The notes under the pieces: generated by a model
Told to the model about the DNA's origin: nothing
The model's database searches: none
Seen by the model: the letters and a program-made list of their open reading frames with translations, nothing else
Part shown: positions 1 through 14,100 of the stretch, piece by piece
Position numbering within the stretch: the stretch's first letter is position 1
Layout of the letters: every line of letters begins with the position of its first letter
Made by a program: the position numbers and the translations under genes
Source: Rhea pennata
Lineage: Eukaryota > Chordata > Aves > Rheiformes > Rheidae
Direction of reading: 5' to 3'
NCBI RefSeq assembly: GCF_028389875.1
Contig: NC_084664.1
Span: forward strand, 120,105,466-120,169,465
Length of the DNA: 64,000 nucleotides

Positions 1-2460
1 TGTATTCCCTGAGAAATGTGTCATTACCTATCTATTATGAAAATTTGACCAAGGCATTGCAGTCAGACAAAAAATTCACGTTGCTTGTGCTGATCTGTGC
101 ATGAAGGAGAATATACAAATTCAGAAAAAAAAGTTTGCAACGTATGGAATTTGACATCCTGTTTAGGTAAACTTTCTGCCTTTATGAGGCCTGGCATACA
201 CACCACTTCTGATGGTACCTCTATGGCTGAGGTGATTGGGCCTCACTTGGAGTAGGAACTTGTCTCTAAGGCTCTCATGCTGCTCATGAGGCCTGTGGGA
301 TTTCTGTGGTTCAGAGGAAATGATTCTTGCCACACTCAAGCACTGAACACAGAGCACCAGACTGCAGCTGCCACCTTGGAGCGGTCAGTGTCTCCTCAGA
401 GAGGTCTCTTAAACTTGCACTACAGTGTGTATGGAAACCTACTTGAAAAACAAGCAACTTTCTGAATTCAGTTATCAAATCACATGATTTGTCATTACTT
501 AGATCTGGCATGGTTTATTTCAGAAAGATGGATTTGGAGTAGATAACTACAAAACTCATTTGCTTCTCTTGAGCCTATTCCAGTTTCATTTTCCACTTTT
601 GTGTTGTAGTTGGGACTTACTGCACCGGTTAAGGAGGGAAATGACCTCAGCAGCTTTTCAACTGATCATGTTGTTAATTATGAGCTTTTCTACAAAGAAA
701 AATTCACTAATTAAGTTTAATTGAGATATTCTCTCTCTTCACTTAGGTGACTTTGCAGTGCAGTCCTCTGATATTAGCTCTGTGGAGCCTTGGTGCCATG
801 ATTTCTGTGTGTGTCAGCTCTGCAGTGGGCAGTTTTCTATGTTTCAGCACTTTGCTCTCAGCCTTCCTGCTTTGTGCATGGCTTTTATAAGGAACTACGC
901 AGCATAACAATTTGGGGGATGGGCAGGAAAAAGTGACACTTTGATTGACCATTTTACATAAGCTTTAACAATAGAAGGTTTTTAGTGACTTGGTACAGCC
1001 TGTACTCAACATAAAACTGAGTCTGTTATCTGCAAGTGCTTAGATGGCAAGATAAGCTGTTAATGCTAGCAGAGGAACATTACTGAATAATACAATGATG
1101 ATATTTTTTTCACTTCCACTCTTTTTCCTTATTTAAAATGTTCCCCAAGCTTTACCTGATAGACTGGAGCTCTTGCATCAGGTCATTGTTTTGGTTGGAC
1201 ATGCTGAGCTCTTTTGCTCATTTTAGATGATGAAATGCTTGCCTTTTTTCCTTCTTTGTGAAGTAATCCAAGATATAAGCTGACCAAGACACTTATGTGT
1301 TCCCATCTGATAGAGAGAGGCTTTTACATTCTAAGAAGCAAACCCTTGTTCTAGATTACAGGGATGTGTATTATCCAGTGATACTAATACTTGAATAAGA
1401 GAAAACTTTATATAATGAAAAATTCCTTTATTTCTGCTGAAACTCTTGCTGAACTAGGAGCTGTTATACACCACACCAGAATACATGCAGATAGGTAAGG
1501 TTTTAGTAACATTCATACTGTGTAAATTGCAGATAAGAATGATGCTGGGAGAGTCCATCATCAAAGCCATCTTTTGGGGCAAGAGGGAGATTTGTCATGG
1601 AGGAATTTGGATGAATCTCACCCACAGACCCTTAAAGAAGTCCCTGTGTTTGCTACTGAGTGATGCAAGAGCGGGGAGCATGACTCTTAGCTCTGCTGTA
1701 GATCAAAGGTGGAAGGGAGTCAGGCTCCTGCACTTACCTTTCAAGCAGACACAGCTGTTCTCAGGATTGCGGGTTATCCAATGAGCCCAGACTGTGGCCC
1801 TGAGCTCTGCAGAAGGAACATGTTCTCCAAGACAGAAACAAGACTCGCCTTCCAAAAGAGCCCCTTCACGGGTTCAGGGATACTTGACCACATATAGGAC
1901 ACCATAGTGAGTGAGGCTGCCACCCCATGCTTGCTCACCCATGGTGCTCCCCCGATCAGGTCATTGGACTCACCAAGGGAGAGGCCTGAGAGGACACAGC
2001 TGTCCCACCTTGAGAGCTCTGGTGGGTCAGAAACTTCTGCAGGAGGGAGCTTGTGCCTTGGGTGAGCTCAACAGACAGGTGCAGGAGCAACTTCATCCTC
2101 CCTTCCAGGAGAGCGATGTGGGGATGCAGAGTGGGCTGGGACTTCTGCAGAGGCTGCAAGTCCAGATGGGAATTTCCTTTGGCAGGTTGGTCCCCTTGAT
2201 GTGAGACTCTGCAGAGAGATATCAGGGTAGGGGGAAGGACAGGGGAGATGAGGCTGCTCCTCAGGAAGTGGGGGATAGTTGTGGTTGTGGGAATCCCCCC
2301 TAAAACCTCAGTGCTACAAAAGGTCAGCAGGGGAGCACTGAGGAGCCCAGCAGCTCTCTGACCCTGTATGCCCACTTGCTCTCCTTGCTGGGAATACTAT
2401 GCCCATGTGTCCATGGGTAGGAGCAGAGCCCAATATTATATCATTAAATGAAAGGCAAAT

Positions 2461-2463
<3 letters not shown>
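1..2463. other. Intergenic, no gene recognised
   Basis: AT-rich to about 1900, then a GC-richer stretch to 2400. Short open frames (up to 139 codons, minus strand 1956-2375) lack recognisable domains and splice context. Confidence 0.7.
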
Positions 2464-2491
<28 letters not shown>

Positions 2492-2511
2492 CAACAAAAA
2501 AAAAAAAAAAA
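2464..2511 (+). repeat. A-rich tract: 28 A, short C-containing break, 16 A
   Basis: A nearly pure A tract of 48 bp. No AATAAA precedes it at the usual distance and no flanking duplication is evident, so a processed pseudogene tail is not supported. Confidence 0.9.
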
Positions 2512-2710
2512 CAGACAGCAGGAGCCAGTACGAGGCTCTACACTTGAGATGAGTAATGACATGCAGATATAACAGTGGCAATGGTTTTGCAAAAAAGAAA
2601 AAGCTTGCAGCAGATAACAATTCAGTATTATCATGTTGCAAAAAACACAAGTGTCAAGTGTCCTAGTGGGCCAGGGAGCTTGTAGGACATACAAGTACAA
2701 CCTTTCCCTC

Positions 2711-3080
2711 TACTCAGCACTGGTTCCAGTTATGGGTTCAGTACTTGAAGAAAGATGAGGGCCAGCTGCAGAGAGTGCAGAAGAGAACAGTGCTCAGGGG
2801 CATAGAAAACATTTCTACAGAAATGTTGAAGGAATCAAGGTTGTTTGAGCTGAAGAAAGTGTTGAGGGTGAAGAAACTGTCAGCTGCTAGGAACAACATT
2901 CTTCTTGTCTGTGGAAGACACAAAAAACCTTCCTTAAGTGGCAGTAAGGAAGAATTGTATCAGCCTTATAGAATAAGAACTAGCAGTAAGGAAAATGAAG
3001 GAGTAGAATTTGTGGGAATTTGTGAGATCTTTGTTACTGGAAATCTTTAAGGACATTTTATGCAAACATCAACCCCACAA
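2711..3080 (+). mobile_element. Degraded ancient CR1/L3-like 3' region
   Basis: The order of blocks matches a CR1 3' region. A 'GGGTTCAGTACTTGAAGAA' segment is followed by a CTGCAGAGAGTGCAGAAG-like stretch, then a GGTTGTTTGAGCTGAAG block (consensus ...TTGTTTAGCCTGGAG). Further on comes a GAGATCTTTGTTACTGG-AATCTTTAAGGACA stretch like the late 3'UTR of amniote CR1s. Divergence is high and the terminal octamers are missing. The 101-codon frame across it is a relic of the element, not a gene. Confidence 0.6.
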
Positions 3081-3547
3081 TTCTCCTTCCTTGAGACAGA
3101 ATAAGCTGGCTGACTTCTTGAACTCTCTTCTGTTCTAGGATCCTATTCAACGGAGGACGTTAAACGTGTGCCCCAATCACACTGAAGTCATTGGCTTTGT
3201 CTTGGCTGGGATACAAGTGTTATAAAAAGTGTTAAAATTGATCCATATTCAGGAAAGCATTAAAACATACGAATCACTTCAGACATGTTTATAACCCAGC
3301 GGGTTTTGTCTTGTGTAGGAAGGAAAGGGCTAGTAACAGACTGTCTTAATTAACACATTTCAAAACTCTAGTGAGGATGCAGTAATGTAGCTTTCAACAT
3401 GTCCTAGCCGGCCAAGTTGAAACCAACACTGCCAAAACTTCCCAACACATCCTTAAATCCCTGTCAAGGACCAACCCAGAGGGGTTTAAGCACATATTTA
3501 AAACTAAGCATTTGCTTAGTGTAAATGTTCTCTGCAGCAGTGCCAGA

Positions 3548-3715
3548 AGGAGCGTTTTGGGTCGGCAGCACGCGCGCGCTCCCGCAGCAGGCGGACAAGC
3601 CTTTGCAGCCTGCGCCAGATGCACCCAGCCTTCGCCGCCCGCCCGTCGTCTTGTGCATGCTGCGCACTGCAGCTACGTGCCAGGAGCGATGGGCTGCTCA
3701 TGCGTGTCGGTGCTG
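3548..3715. promoter_or_regulatory. Small orphan CpG-rich patch
   Basis: About 170 bp contains many CpGs, including an alternating ACGCGCGCGCT stretch and several TGCGCA/TGCGCC words. The small frames across it on both strands show no recognisable protein. It may be a small regulatory island or a remnant of one. Confidence 0.4.
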
Positions 3716-6700
3716 ACTAATGTGATGTTTGCTGCTCTTTCTAAAAAGTGTAGCAGCCTTGGACTTTTTGCCTGGGAGGCTCAGTGTGTCTGGACCCATC
3801 AGAGCAGGTGATGTGACTTTCCTGGTCTCAGCTGAGCAAGACCAGGCTGGCAAAGCTGCAACCCATAGGTCTTATACTGCAGAAAGTTTTGCCTAGCAGC
3901 TTGCTTTTCTTAATCCTGATCATACAGGATTAAGGTCAACTTTTGCCATTAGCTCTGTTGGAAGCCGGCGCATGTGCAACGCTAACTCTGAAAGCAACTC
4001 CTCCCAGCACCAAAACCCAAACCAAGTAAGCTGTGTACCTCAGAGGCATCTCCATTTCTTCTGCTCGTGCTTCTCAGTCAATTGCTCCGAGTAAACCTGA
4101 CTGTTTTTAATTCACCTCCAAATTTTTAATTTATCAATTTTCTTAAACATATCACTGTAGAGAATAAAACTTAATATTGGAAGTAATGAATAGATGTTGG
4201 TATCCAGGCAAAGGCTAATGAATGATGAAATGAAAATTAATTCACATTTTCTTTTGAGAGGCTTTTGTGTGTCCTTTCCAGACCCTGCATATTTGGATAT
4301 TTTCAGCCTAAATTTTTATGGTGGGAAGTTAGTGGAAGATTATAAGTTGTGTACTTCTCTGTTTTAAAATATCGTATTTAGAGAACAGATATTTTGTGAA
4401 ATATTTGACCACCTTCATTTAAAAAGAAGATACATTTCACATACATGGAGAACGTTTTGCTCCATCTGTGGAATGAATCTAAGTTTCATACAAATCACAC
4501 TAGTACTTTTCATTTCCCTGTCAGAGTATGATTTGTATCAAACAGTTGTTGTGTTTGTGTCCTGTCTGATTTATTACTTTTCATACACTCTTTCCATACT
4601 GGAAACTATCTTCTTACTTCATTCAAAAGCATCATCTTTTTTTCTAGTTCTTGCTTCTGTGCTACAGTTGCCTGTGTACCACTATTACCTTGTGTTGACC
4701 TCCTAGCCTCTGGGTAGGATATATTAATTTCCTCTGAGCAATTGGAAAGATTTATTATCTTTTAGGAAGACTTTTAACACAACATGAAATGTGCTTGCTC
4801 AATCAGAACAAACATGCTTCTTGTCAAATACCTGACCGATTTGGTTTTTTAAGTTATTTACAGCACAGCTAAATGGTAACATGTTCAACATCAGACAAGT
4901 GCTTCCAATTGTAACGCTAGTAGTGCACCCTGTTTTCAGTCTAGTGATTGTGCTACAGCCTTGGGAAACATTTAGAGGAGGCCTTTGGCGACCAGAGACC
5001 CTATTTTGCAGTAGGTGAATGTCAGCCAGCTCCACTGCAACGCGTGGGGCTTCGTGTGGATGCGAGGCTCTGCCCGCTGTGAGCCAGTCGCTGGATCAGG
5101 ACCTGGGTAACCTCGTCCTTTTGTCTCTTCATTATGACCGCTGGCGGCCCAGCTCTGCTGAAGTGAGTGGCAAAACCTGTGCTAAATTCCATATGACAGA
5201 TATTTTACCCTGCATGTTTTCTATGATACAATGAAGTGAGGGAAAGTGTAGGTAATCCTGTAAATACTAAAGTAACCTGGTATAAGGAAAGGCTGGCAAG
5301 ACTTTGGAGATGAGTCAAAACTTGATGCATTTTTAATTCCAGTGCTGGCTGGCAGTTGCTATTCTGTTATCAACCTTTCTTCACCCCTCAATATTTTGAT
5401 TCCAAAAAAAGAGACTAAAAACAATAACTGCTTGGTTAGCAGCAGTTTCTTTATAAGCAATATAAATAGATGAGTACTGCACTGCACTACACTGAGAGTT
5501 TAAAAGGAGTTTTAGAAGGCTCCTTAAGTTAAATGAAGTATAAGAGCTTTATTGGTTTGTGGGCTCTAAGTGCCTGTGGCAATTCTCCCTGCTCTGAACC
5601 AAGACAAACAGAAAAAAGTACCCTTTGATAAATAACCTTTCCATATTAAATGCACATCAATCTGACATAAACAATTAGCTGTCAGGTGCTTGGCTTTGCT
5701 AGCAAAGGCCAATTTTCAGATTAGTGCTAATTGCAGGGCGGGCTGACACATCAACTCCAGGACCCGGTAGCTAACAGCACTGGTAGGAGCGGGCTTCAAT
5801 AGCGGGAGCCGGGGAGGGCTGCGGCTGCCTGTCTCCAGATTGCTGGCAGTTTGACTGTAGACTAAAGTAATGGAGCTGGCAGGGTGGAATCAATTACTGG
5901 CCAATGAAGATTTTCCCACAGGTCGAGGCTTGGGAAAAAAAGGACGTTCCTGCTGCCGAGACAGCTGGCATGGACTGTCCACTGGGAAAGGAGCCTGTAG
6001 AATGAGAGAAAGAGGGACAGTTCTCTGTGATAAACTGGTGACAGACTATAAATTATGAAAAGGGGATTTGGCAGAGGATTTAGAGCTTGCTACCTCTGTT
6101 TTTCCCTCCCCCAAGATTTTAATGCCAGCCATGTTCACTGAGTCATTGAATTATCTTAGTTAGAAAATGAAAAGTGTTAAGAGAAAAGGCTCAGAATATA
6201 TTTTGCTTAACAGTGTATGCGCACATGTGATCTGCTTTTAAAAACCTTTAAAACAGTGTTTTCTCCTCCAAATGAACCTTTGGACTGATCTGCTTGATGC
6301 ATAGCTTGTTAATGATGCTGTTTCTTGCTTGCTTATGAGACAGTTGGATTTCTGCAGTGTTATTTCAAAGGTCACAAAACACTTTGCCCTTTTGATCAAT
6401 TTAGAATTTCTATTTCTACTTCTTTTCTACAGTTCACTTCTATCTTGAAGAAAACAATACCAGTGCATTAATGCAGCACCTACCGCTGTGTTTCACTTGA
6501 TCTGGGCAATAAAGTCAGTTATACTGACTCTAAAAATGCTCTCCTTCACTGGCAAAAAGGAATCATCAAACTATTCACGGTTAAGAACAAAAAAGGAAAT
6601 GTCTTGTGAATTTTGATCTTTCAAGCAGTATTGCAATTAAATTCAAATGAAATGGTAGCATTGATCTAACGAATGTAAACAACCTGTGTCAAATGGTACA

Positions 6701-7156
6701 GTTCTTTCTGTACTGTCGTAACATATTTATTTTTTCAAAAATAAAATGTAAAAGTTTAAGTGTGCACTGAAGCTAAATCTGTATATGAAAAGCTAACAGA
6801 GATGCCAAGATAAAGATGTAGTTCCTGTTCTTTCTGCTACTTTTGAATGTGTTTCCACATTAGGATGTTGATTAAATTATTTTTTATCGCTTTTTTTTCC
6901 TATTTGTTGTTCAGTTTTTAGAAAAATAAGGAGGGGATGTATAAAAGCATGCTATTTTTTGCTACGTAACATTTATTCGTAATACCGTGATTAGAAAACT
7001 AAGAATCTTTGCATCCTATTTTAGCAGCACCATTGTAACAGAACAATACCTAACATGGGACTCCTGTGAGGCTGATTAATTTATCTGGGTTTCCCATCAA
7101 CATAACTGAAATCATGAAAACTGTGTCTACACCAGGAAACCTGGAATCTGACTTGC
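3716..7156. other. Intergenic; possible conserved non-coding stretch near 5.68-5.96 kb
   Basis: No exon is recognised. Around 5680-5960 the sequence combines TAATTG/CAATTA words, CCAAT, a TTTCCCAC word and local CpGs, an enhancer-like mix, but this is weak evidence. The rest is plain AT-rich DNA. Confidence 0.5.
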
Positions 7157-7212
7157 GTGTGTGTGTGTGTGTGTACACCTACATTGCTGAATCTGTTTCT
7201 ATCTTTACGCAT

Positions 7213-7245
<33 letters not shown>
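7157..7245 (+). repeat. (GT)9 at 7157-7174 and A32 at 7214-7245
   Basis: A GT dinucleotide run and a pure A32 homopolymer lie 39 bp apart. Both are candidate length-variable microsatellites. Confidence 0.9.
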
Positions 7246-7247
<2 letters not shown>

Positions 7248-7827
7248 TGTCCAACCATGAAACAACTATCAAAGAAAGGTTTATACATGATTATTTTACA
7301 ATTCTTGGTAGCACAAGGCAGCTCACCTGAAGATGGAGTTATGGCCACGCAGTTACTTAACTACTAACCCTAAATGTTACAAAATCAGGAATTGTGCTGA
7401 ATCTTAGTTACTGTGGGGTTCTTTTTATTTATCTTCTATTTTTTAGGCCATTATGATAACTTGCTTCCTTGTTTCAAGCTTTCTTTTATGGGCCAGAGGG
7501 ATAGAAACTTACCTTTAATGACAGCTAAGATTCTCATGTAATCATTTCCATTCAGGAGCTGAGGCTTTCGGAAAAACACCCATTATCACAAGACTTCAAG
7601 AAAATCTCTGAAGAGCTGGCAATGTTAAGTTTAGGTTAGGTTGGAAATGCTTTGTGGGAGGTGTATAGAAAATACGCCTTTTGTGGTTTATATCAAGTTT
7701 AACTCCATCTTTCTGAAATTTATTTCCAGTTGTGCATGCTAACAGACGGGTGTGAAAGAGCTTGTTTGGTAGGTCAGCTTGCAGAGCCTGGAGAAGGACT
7801 TTGTTTAGGCTCAGCCACAGCCCTACT

Positions 7828-7893
7828 TCAGGGAGGTAGGGCTGGATGATCTCCAGAGGTCCCTTCCAACCTCGGCCATTCTGTTATTCTGTG
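7828..7893 (+). mobile_element. CR1 3'-terminal fragment
   Basis: This short segment has the typical CR1 end: a GGATGATCTCCAGAGG-type block, CCCTTCCAACCT, then octamers ATTCTGTT and ATTCTGTG at 7878-7893. Sequence upstream does not clearly continue the element, so only about 65 bp of the 3' end is supported. Confidence 0.85.
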
Positions 7894-7990
7894 ATATCCT
7901 CCTTGACTTCAGTCCCTGCATTTGTGCCAGCCCTGCTGTTCCTACTAGAGCACCCTGAATCCCACAACACCTAAGCTCAGGCAACCCTAT

Positions 7991-8120
7991 GCCACTGCCA
8001 CCATCACTGCCACAAGTGCCATTGCCACCACTACCACCACAACTGCCACTGCCACCACCACTGTCACTACCAATGACCACCACTGTGGCAGACTGCCTCC
8101 ACCACCACCACTACCATCAC
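7991..8120 (+). repeat. Imperfect (CCA)n/(CCACTG)n triplet-rich tract
   Basis: About 130 bp is built of CCA, CTG, CCT and ACT triplets with interruptions, beginning about 100 bp after a CR1 tail. The reverse strand reads as Gly/Ser-rich in one frame, but that follows from the repeat and is not a gene. Confidence 0.85.
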
Positions 8121-11100
8121 AACAGACTGCACTAGTCCAGCAGGAGCTGAAATCCAACTGGAGATTTTTCTACAAGCCCACAGCACCATAGGGATTTGTT
8201 TTATCACAGGATTGTTTTCTGGCCTTTTAGCCATGACCAGAAAACTTGAAGGGACTGGACTGGTGGGCCTGATAAGGGCAGACATGGGAAACAAGCTGTG
8301 ATCTGATAGGACAGGACACCTTTCTGCTTTGTATTAAGCATTGTGCTAAGTGCTGCTATTTAAGACAGCCCATGATACTTTCCCAATGCTCTGAAATTTT
8401 AAAATATAGCCTCTTTTCCCCAGTACTGAATGTGGCTCCAGCTTCAACTGATTGTCTCTTCCCTAATTCAGCAGGGTGTTAAGGGTGGAGAATGAGGTAC
8501 TGCTGCTCAACCCAATCTGAACCTTATTTGTGGCATGGAGAGACAAGTCGGGAGGTAGTTTGAGAATGGGCAAATCCCTTTAATAGGGGACCAAGATGCA
8601 AGCAGTGGCATTTGTGGGCTGAGGGCACAGCCTGTACAGGCATTTGCCATGCAGCTTCATGAAAGAGGCATTTGAATGGGAACGCATGGAGCTTAGCTGA
8701 CCCCACAAGGGAGTTAAATAGGAAAAAACTAGCACTGCTGGTGATTTGTGACATGCCATGGCAGGCTGGGGTCTTCCTAAAAGATGATCATTGACTGGTC
8801 TCAGTACTATGAAAACCTATTTCCTTTTTCTCTTCTCAGATTTCTGGCAAATCTGATCTCTAAATTATATTAATTTTAGACATTTTTTGCTTTCTGTAAT
8901 AATTTAGAGGCTTGTCCAACCCTGCTGACAGGTGTGAAGGCTGGTCAATTTGTTCGCCAAGAGAGGCAGGTTTAGCATGGCTCCCCATAAACTGCAGCCC
9001 CACAAGGCCTCGGTTTGAACTGCATTTTGCTTCCTCTGGTTGGACTTTTTCCAGTGGGGTGTCGTATGGGATGAAGAGTCCCAGTGCTTGTTTTTCAATT
9101 AGGCTGTCAGGTGGCAAATGTGGCTGCGGCTGCAGTACAGGCACAGGTACCTACTACAGAGGATGCTGCCAATTAAAATACCAGCATGACTGGCCCATGC
9201 AATAGCCTAGTAAACTCAGGGACTGTCCTCTTAGGGCATGCAGGTCAAGGGATTGCAGTGTGTCACGCACACAGTGGTCTGGCAGCAAATTGGTTTGATT
9301 GGATGGAGCAAATGACCCTTTGCAGAGTTCTCTTTTGGCTATGCTGAGCCCTTCTGGTTAAATTCAGCTTCTTGCTGGAGCCTAATTGCCATGTAGGAAG
9401 CGAGGGAATGATGGACTTAAATTAGGTGATGTCAGAGCTGCAGAGCAGCCCGGCAAGATAAAGAGACAAATTCAGACCTGACCTGTGCCTTGGCTGCGAT
9501 TTTTCATTGTAATTGTTAAAGTTTCCCTACTGTAAGCTGCATCTTGTGGCCATTGCTTGTTAAGAAATCTCTCTCTCTCTCCTGCTTGCTTTCCTGACTC
9601 CTCTTAGAATAAATTCACCTTCCTCATATGGCAAGTAACTTTCAGAATAGGAAAGAGGCTCATTAATGGATGTGAATATGTGGTATATGTGGGAATGAAA
9701 TAACTTCAGGGATGAATCAAGTCATAGGCTACAATGAGAGAAAGGTGTCTGAATGAGAAGACAGCCTCTACAGATCACTTCTGTGGTGGAGAGATATATT
9801 CAAAGTGCACTAGAAGATGAATAGATGAGAGAAATCTGATTTTAGTATAAAATAGAAAATGTGGGGCTAGTAGTGTACTGACTGTATCATTTCTTTTTAT
9901 ATGTGGTTCAGTAAAATTCTCACAGATAGCCTTGCTTCAACATTAGACCTGGTTTGCAGCAAGGTGAAAGAAGTTTTAATGATTCTTATTTAGCTTTGGA
10001 ACAAGCCAAGCAGACAAAAGGTAAGGAAATTATTCTCATCATCCAAAGCACTGTCTCCAAAGTCTCTGCCTGAAAATCTTCTCTTTTTCCTAGAAAAACA
10101 CACAGTAAATCTGACAGCTTCCAGAAAGCCAGTCAGAGCAGGTTTTCTTTGAGGGCTTCTCCATTTCTCAGGCATCACTCCTAGTGATAAGAAGGAAACA
10201 CGTGAAGTGATCCAGAAATGCTGTAACAAGAGCTGTGGTGGATATTAGCACTGCTGAAGGCTTTTCCCACATCTCTTCCCCCACCACTTGCAGGGAGATA
10301 GATGAGAAAATGCTTTCAGTTGATAGGAAGTTAACTAAGAGGACTACAAAGCCTCCCATCATTCCTACCTTCTATCATGCTCTAAAAATCCTCAAATTGA
10401 AATCAGTCACGTACTCACATAACAGCTCTACCAGCCTTGGCTCTGGCAAGGCTGGATGTCCTAGCAAGCAGGCTGGCTCAAGGGGTGGGGGAGAGGGCAA
10501 CAATATTGTGGCCCAAAGGATGTCTCCTCCCAGAGGCAGGATTTGATTCCAATTTTGAAATCTTGAGGAAACAACTGAAAATTTCAGGCTTAGGTAGAGG
10601 ACTGAAAAAGACTCTGAAAAATGTGAAACACTATGAATTAAGTGTGAGCATCCTGAAAAATTCTGTTTAGATGCCGGCACAGAAGACTTCCCTAAAAGCA
10701 GCTATCCTCTGCATCCCTAGGGATGTTTTCTGGACAAAACCAAAACAAACAAAACCCAGACAACCCCCCTCCCCAAACTGTTGCTGGTACCAGTTAATCT
10801 CCACCTGTACAGATGGGCTTCTGTGTCACTGCCCACTTTTCAAAAACTGTTTCATTTTAATCTGATGCAAGCAGGCTTGCATGCAAATGTTAAAACTCCG
10901 CATGGTCCCTATGGTCTGTAGGGTCCCCAGCCCTGCTACAGCCAACGAGCTGGAACAGTGTCTGCAGCGTGGGAAATGGTTATGAGTCTCCCTAGCTTAC
11001 ATAAATCCTCACAGTGACTTTAAGAAATTTGATTTCTGACAGAGGCTTTCTGTGCCCAGAGCCAAAATATGAGGTATTTAGAAAGACTTACTCAAACCAG

Positions 11101-14100
11101 CTATGACTCATAAGAAAATAAAGCATTTCTGGATATGAAAAGACCATTTATGCCATTCTTTCCCCCCTTCACACACAAAAACAGCTCCCCCACACATATA
11201 CACTGCAAACTCTTTGGGAAAGGGGAATTGTTATTGCTGTCAATTCAGGTCTTTATGACCACACGGTATCTGATCTTCTCCCCAAAGGAAATAAACAAAA
11301 AGCATCTTTCTCCCTCTTTTTCTCTGCAGCAATTCTGGCTAGGAGATGATTAAAATTTTTGCAGGGTTTTCTACTTCATGTTTCCTTATATAAGTATATA
11401 AAACATTATAACTGGGAGGAATGAAATGTTCCTATGAAACACTGGCAGCTTACACATTAAAGTGTCCTACCCCAGCTTGTCTTCTATTAACCTGTTCATG
11501 CATAAATACCACTTGGAAAAACTACTAAAAGATAGAGTAAATCTGGCTTTTCTCTTTCTTATTTCATTATTTCTCTTTCATTCAGATGAAATCAAAATCC
11601 ATATGTCCTGGAAATGCCCTGTGATATCTTTCTTTAGCCAAATCTTTCCCATATTTATTCTCTGAAAGCTCACACAATCTCCAGAATCTGTAGAAATGAG
11701 ATCCAATCCTCAGTCCGCTCTGTAGGGATGCTGGTCTATGGCCTTGCCCATCTAACAGAGGTGACAGTGTGTGCTAGAGCAGTATGACTTTCTCTAATGG
11801 TGAGACATTACGGCGGTGTGGAAAAGCATTATCTGGAGGACAGTACTCAAGATTTATTTTTACTCCTTTGAATATCTTTTAAAATCACTTCTGCTTATTT
11901 GTACAGCTTTTTTATAGTCGTCTTTTACCAGCTTGTTTAGAGTTGGAAGACCTTCTGCTTATTGCTCATCCTAATCTCTCACATCTTTACGTATGAACAT
12001 TGAGCCTGTTGCTCTCTTCCCTTTTTCCACATTACTAGAATTAATTTCAGTGGCACTTTCCCTGTTGGATCCTTTCTGTCTTGGTGTATTTAGATTATCT
12101 GACTAGTTGCAACATGTTCTTCCAGTGTTCACTGTAATGTTCCAGAAGGATCCTATTTTCCTCATACTAGCTCCAAAGTTAAGTTGTCTCTAGTTACGCC
12201 TCAGGGGCTGCCTATGTTTGAGGCTGACATCTTCCACTTTGTTTGTGATTAAGGGTAGCGTTCCCTTTTTTCTTCAGCCTATGAGGAGACCACAACGAAA
12301 TTTGTCTCTGGGAATCAACTCTCCATTCTTAGTCTTCCCTTGACCCGAGGGTTTAATAAGCTGTGGCATTGCTTTTCATGGTGAAGCCTTCGCTCCTTCC
12401 CAGCAGTGGTAGTTAGGCATGTCGGGGAGGATTCAGCTGCTGGTCCCAGAGGCTTCCCGCCTGTCGCCGAGCCCCACCATGCAGTGCCTCATGGGGTGCA
12501 TGGCTGAGGTAGGGCTATGAAGTGGGTGCCTGAGGTGGAACTCCAAGGACAACCGCATTAGGACAGACAAAAAGTCCATAGATCCCAGTCCCATATTTTA
12601 AAATGACTAACCATTGATGCTTCAGAAATCAGCAGCTTAGGAACACACTCAACCGTTTACTGAAGGCTTCAGGAGCTGCCTGAATCTTTTTTTGAACCCT
12701 TTTTTTGGTTTTGTTTTTTGTAAAAGCCTTTTTGAATCATTGATCCATATTTCTGCTATTCCCTTCCATAGACATAGAGGCTGGCAGTCTTACATTCCTG
12801 ACATAGGTAGAAATCATCTCCTGATCCTCTCTCCTCAGCATCTTTGGAGGTTGTACCCATCCCTACATTTCCTGACCACAATGCTTTCCTAATCCCTACT
12901 CCTCCATGACTTAGTAAAAGTATTTGCTTCTTATTCCAACCTTAAAAAAAGTTGTTGCTCCTACATTTGTTTTTTATACAAGAGAGGCAAATAAAAGCTC
13001 GCTAGCTCCTTATATTTTAAATACTTCAGTAATCTTCCTTTTTCATCCATTTCTCTGTCATCTACATAGCAGAGATATTTTAATGCAAACAGTAACTTTA
13101 ATTTAGCATTTATTTTGTGTATTCATGTAATGTGCAGCAAAGCATGATGCTAAACTTCATTCTCCACTAGGACATATTGTTTTTCCCTGCCATCTGTTAA
13201 CTGGGGAGCACTTGCTCTATCATTATTTTTTTCATTCCTTACAAATATCTGAAGGTGCTAACCAGGTTGCTTTTCTGTTGTAGCAGGTAATTTATTTGTC
13301 TCCATGGAGATAAACTGTTGGCATTTTTATTCATGCTGTTTCATCGTTAAAACATCACTAATTATCTCAGAAATCCTGAGGTCTTTGCCTTAACTCCTCA
13401 TCCTTCCCAGGCTCATCTTGTGAAATCATTTGAGCATAAAAAGCATAAAATTGTTTTTACATTTAAAAAATGTATTTATACTAAATATGCTAAAACATTT
13501 ATACCAAAAATATATCTGTGATGAGGGTTACTTACTAAAAATATCTTACGGAATAAAATTGTGTAGTATGTATTTAGGTTGTATTTTTCCTCATAAAGTG
13601 CTTTAGAGCCTTAGAAATGGCTGCAGTAAGCAGGGGGAGGTTGCCAGACACCACTGAACTGTATAGCCCTGGGCACAAACCACTATACTTTTGAACATAT
13701 TATCTTCCTTAATCAATGGAGAGGGAGAACAAGCACATATCATAACCTCCTGTCTGATGAGATCCCCAGCTTCATCCAAGATTAGTTTTTGTAAATAGGC
13801 ATCACTGCACCACAGAGAGGCTACAAATACTGCATCCTTTTGCAATGACTAAGATTTCGGCAAAAATGTTATCACCTGGGATCTAGTCCAAGTGCCAGGG
13901 ATGAAAGAGCTACTTTTGCAAAGATGGTTCTGTGGTCATCGATGACTTGGTATTCTTATGTGACAAGTTTAATGCAGAAAGTAAAAGGAGATCAGCAAGA
14001 TGATCCCCAGCGTGCTGCCAGAGCCCCAGTTCACACAAGGCATACTGTTATTCATCTGATAAGGCTTAATGAATGGAAAAAATCCTGCTACACTAATGAG

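Noticed and set aside
2464..2511. A-rich tract as the tail of a processed pseudogene
   Set aside because: No poly(A) signal at the right distance, no coding similarity upstream and no target-site duplication seen.
7823..8083. Gly/Ser-rich minus-strand frame
   Set aside because: It is produced by the CCA/CTG triplet tract and a CR1 tail.
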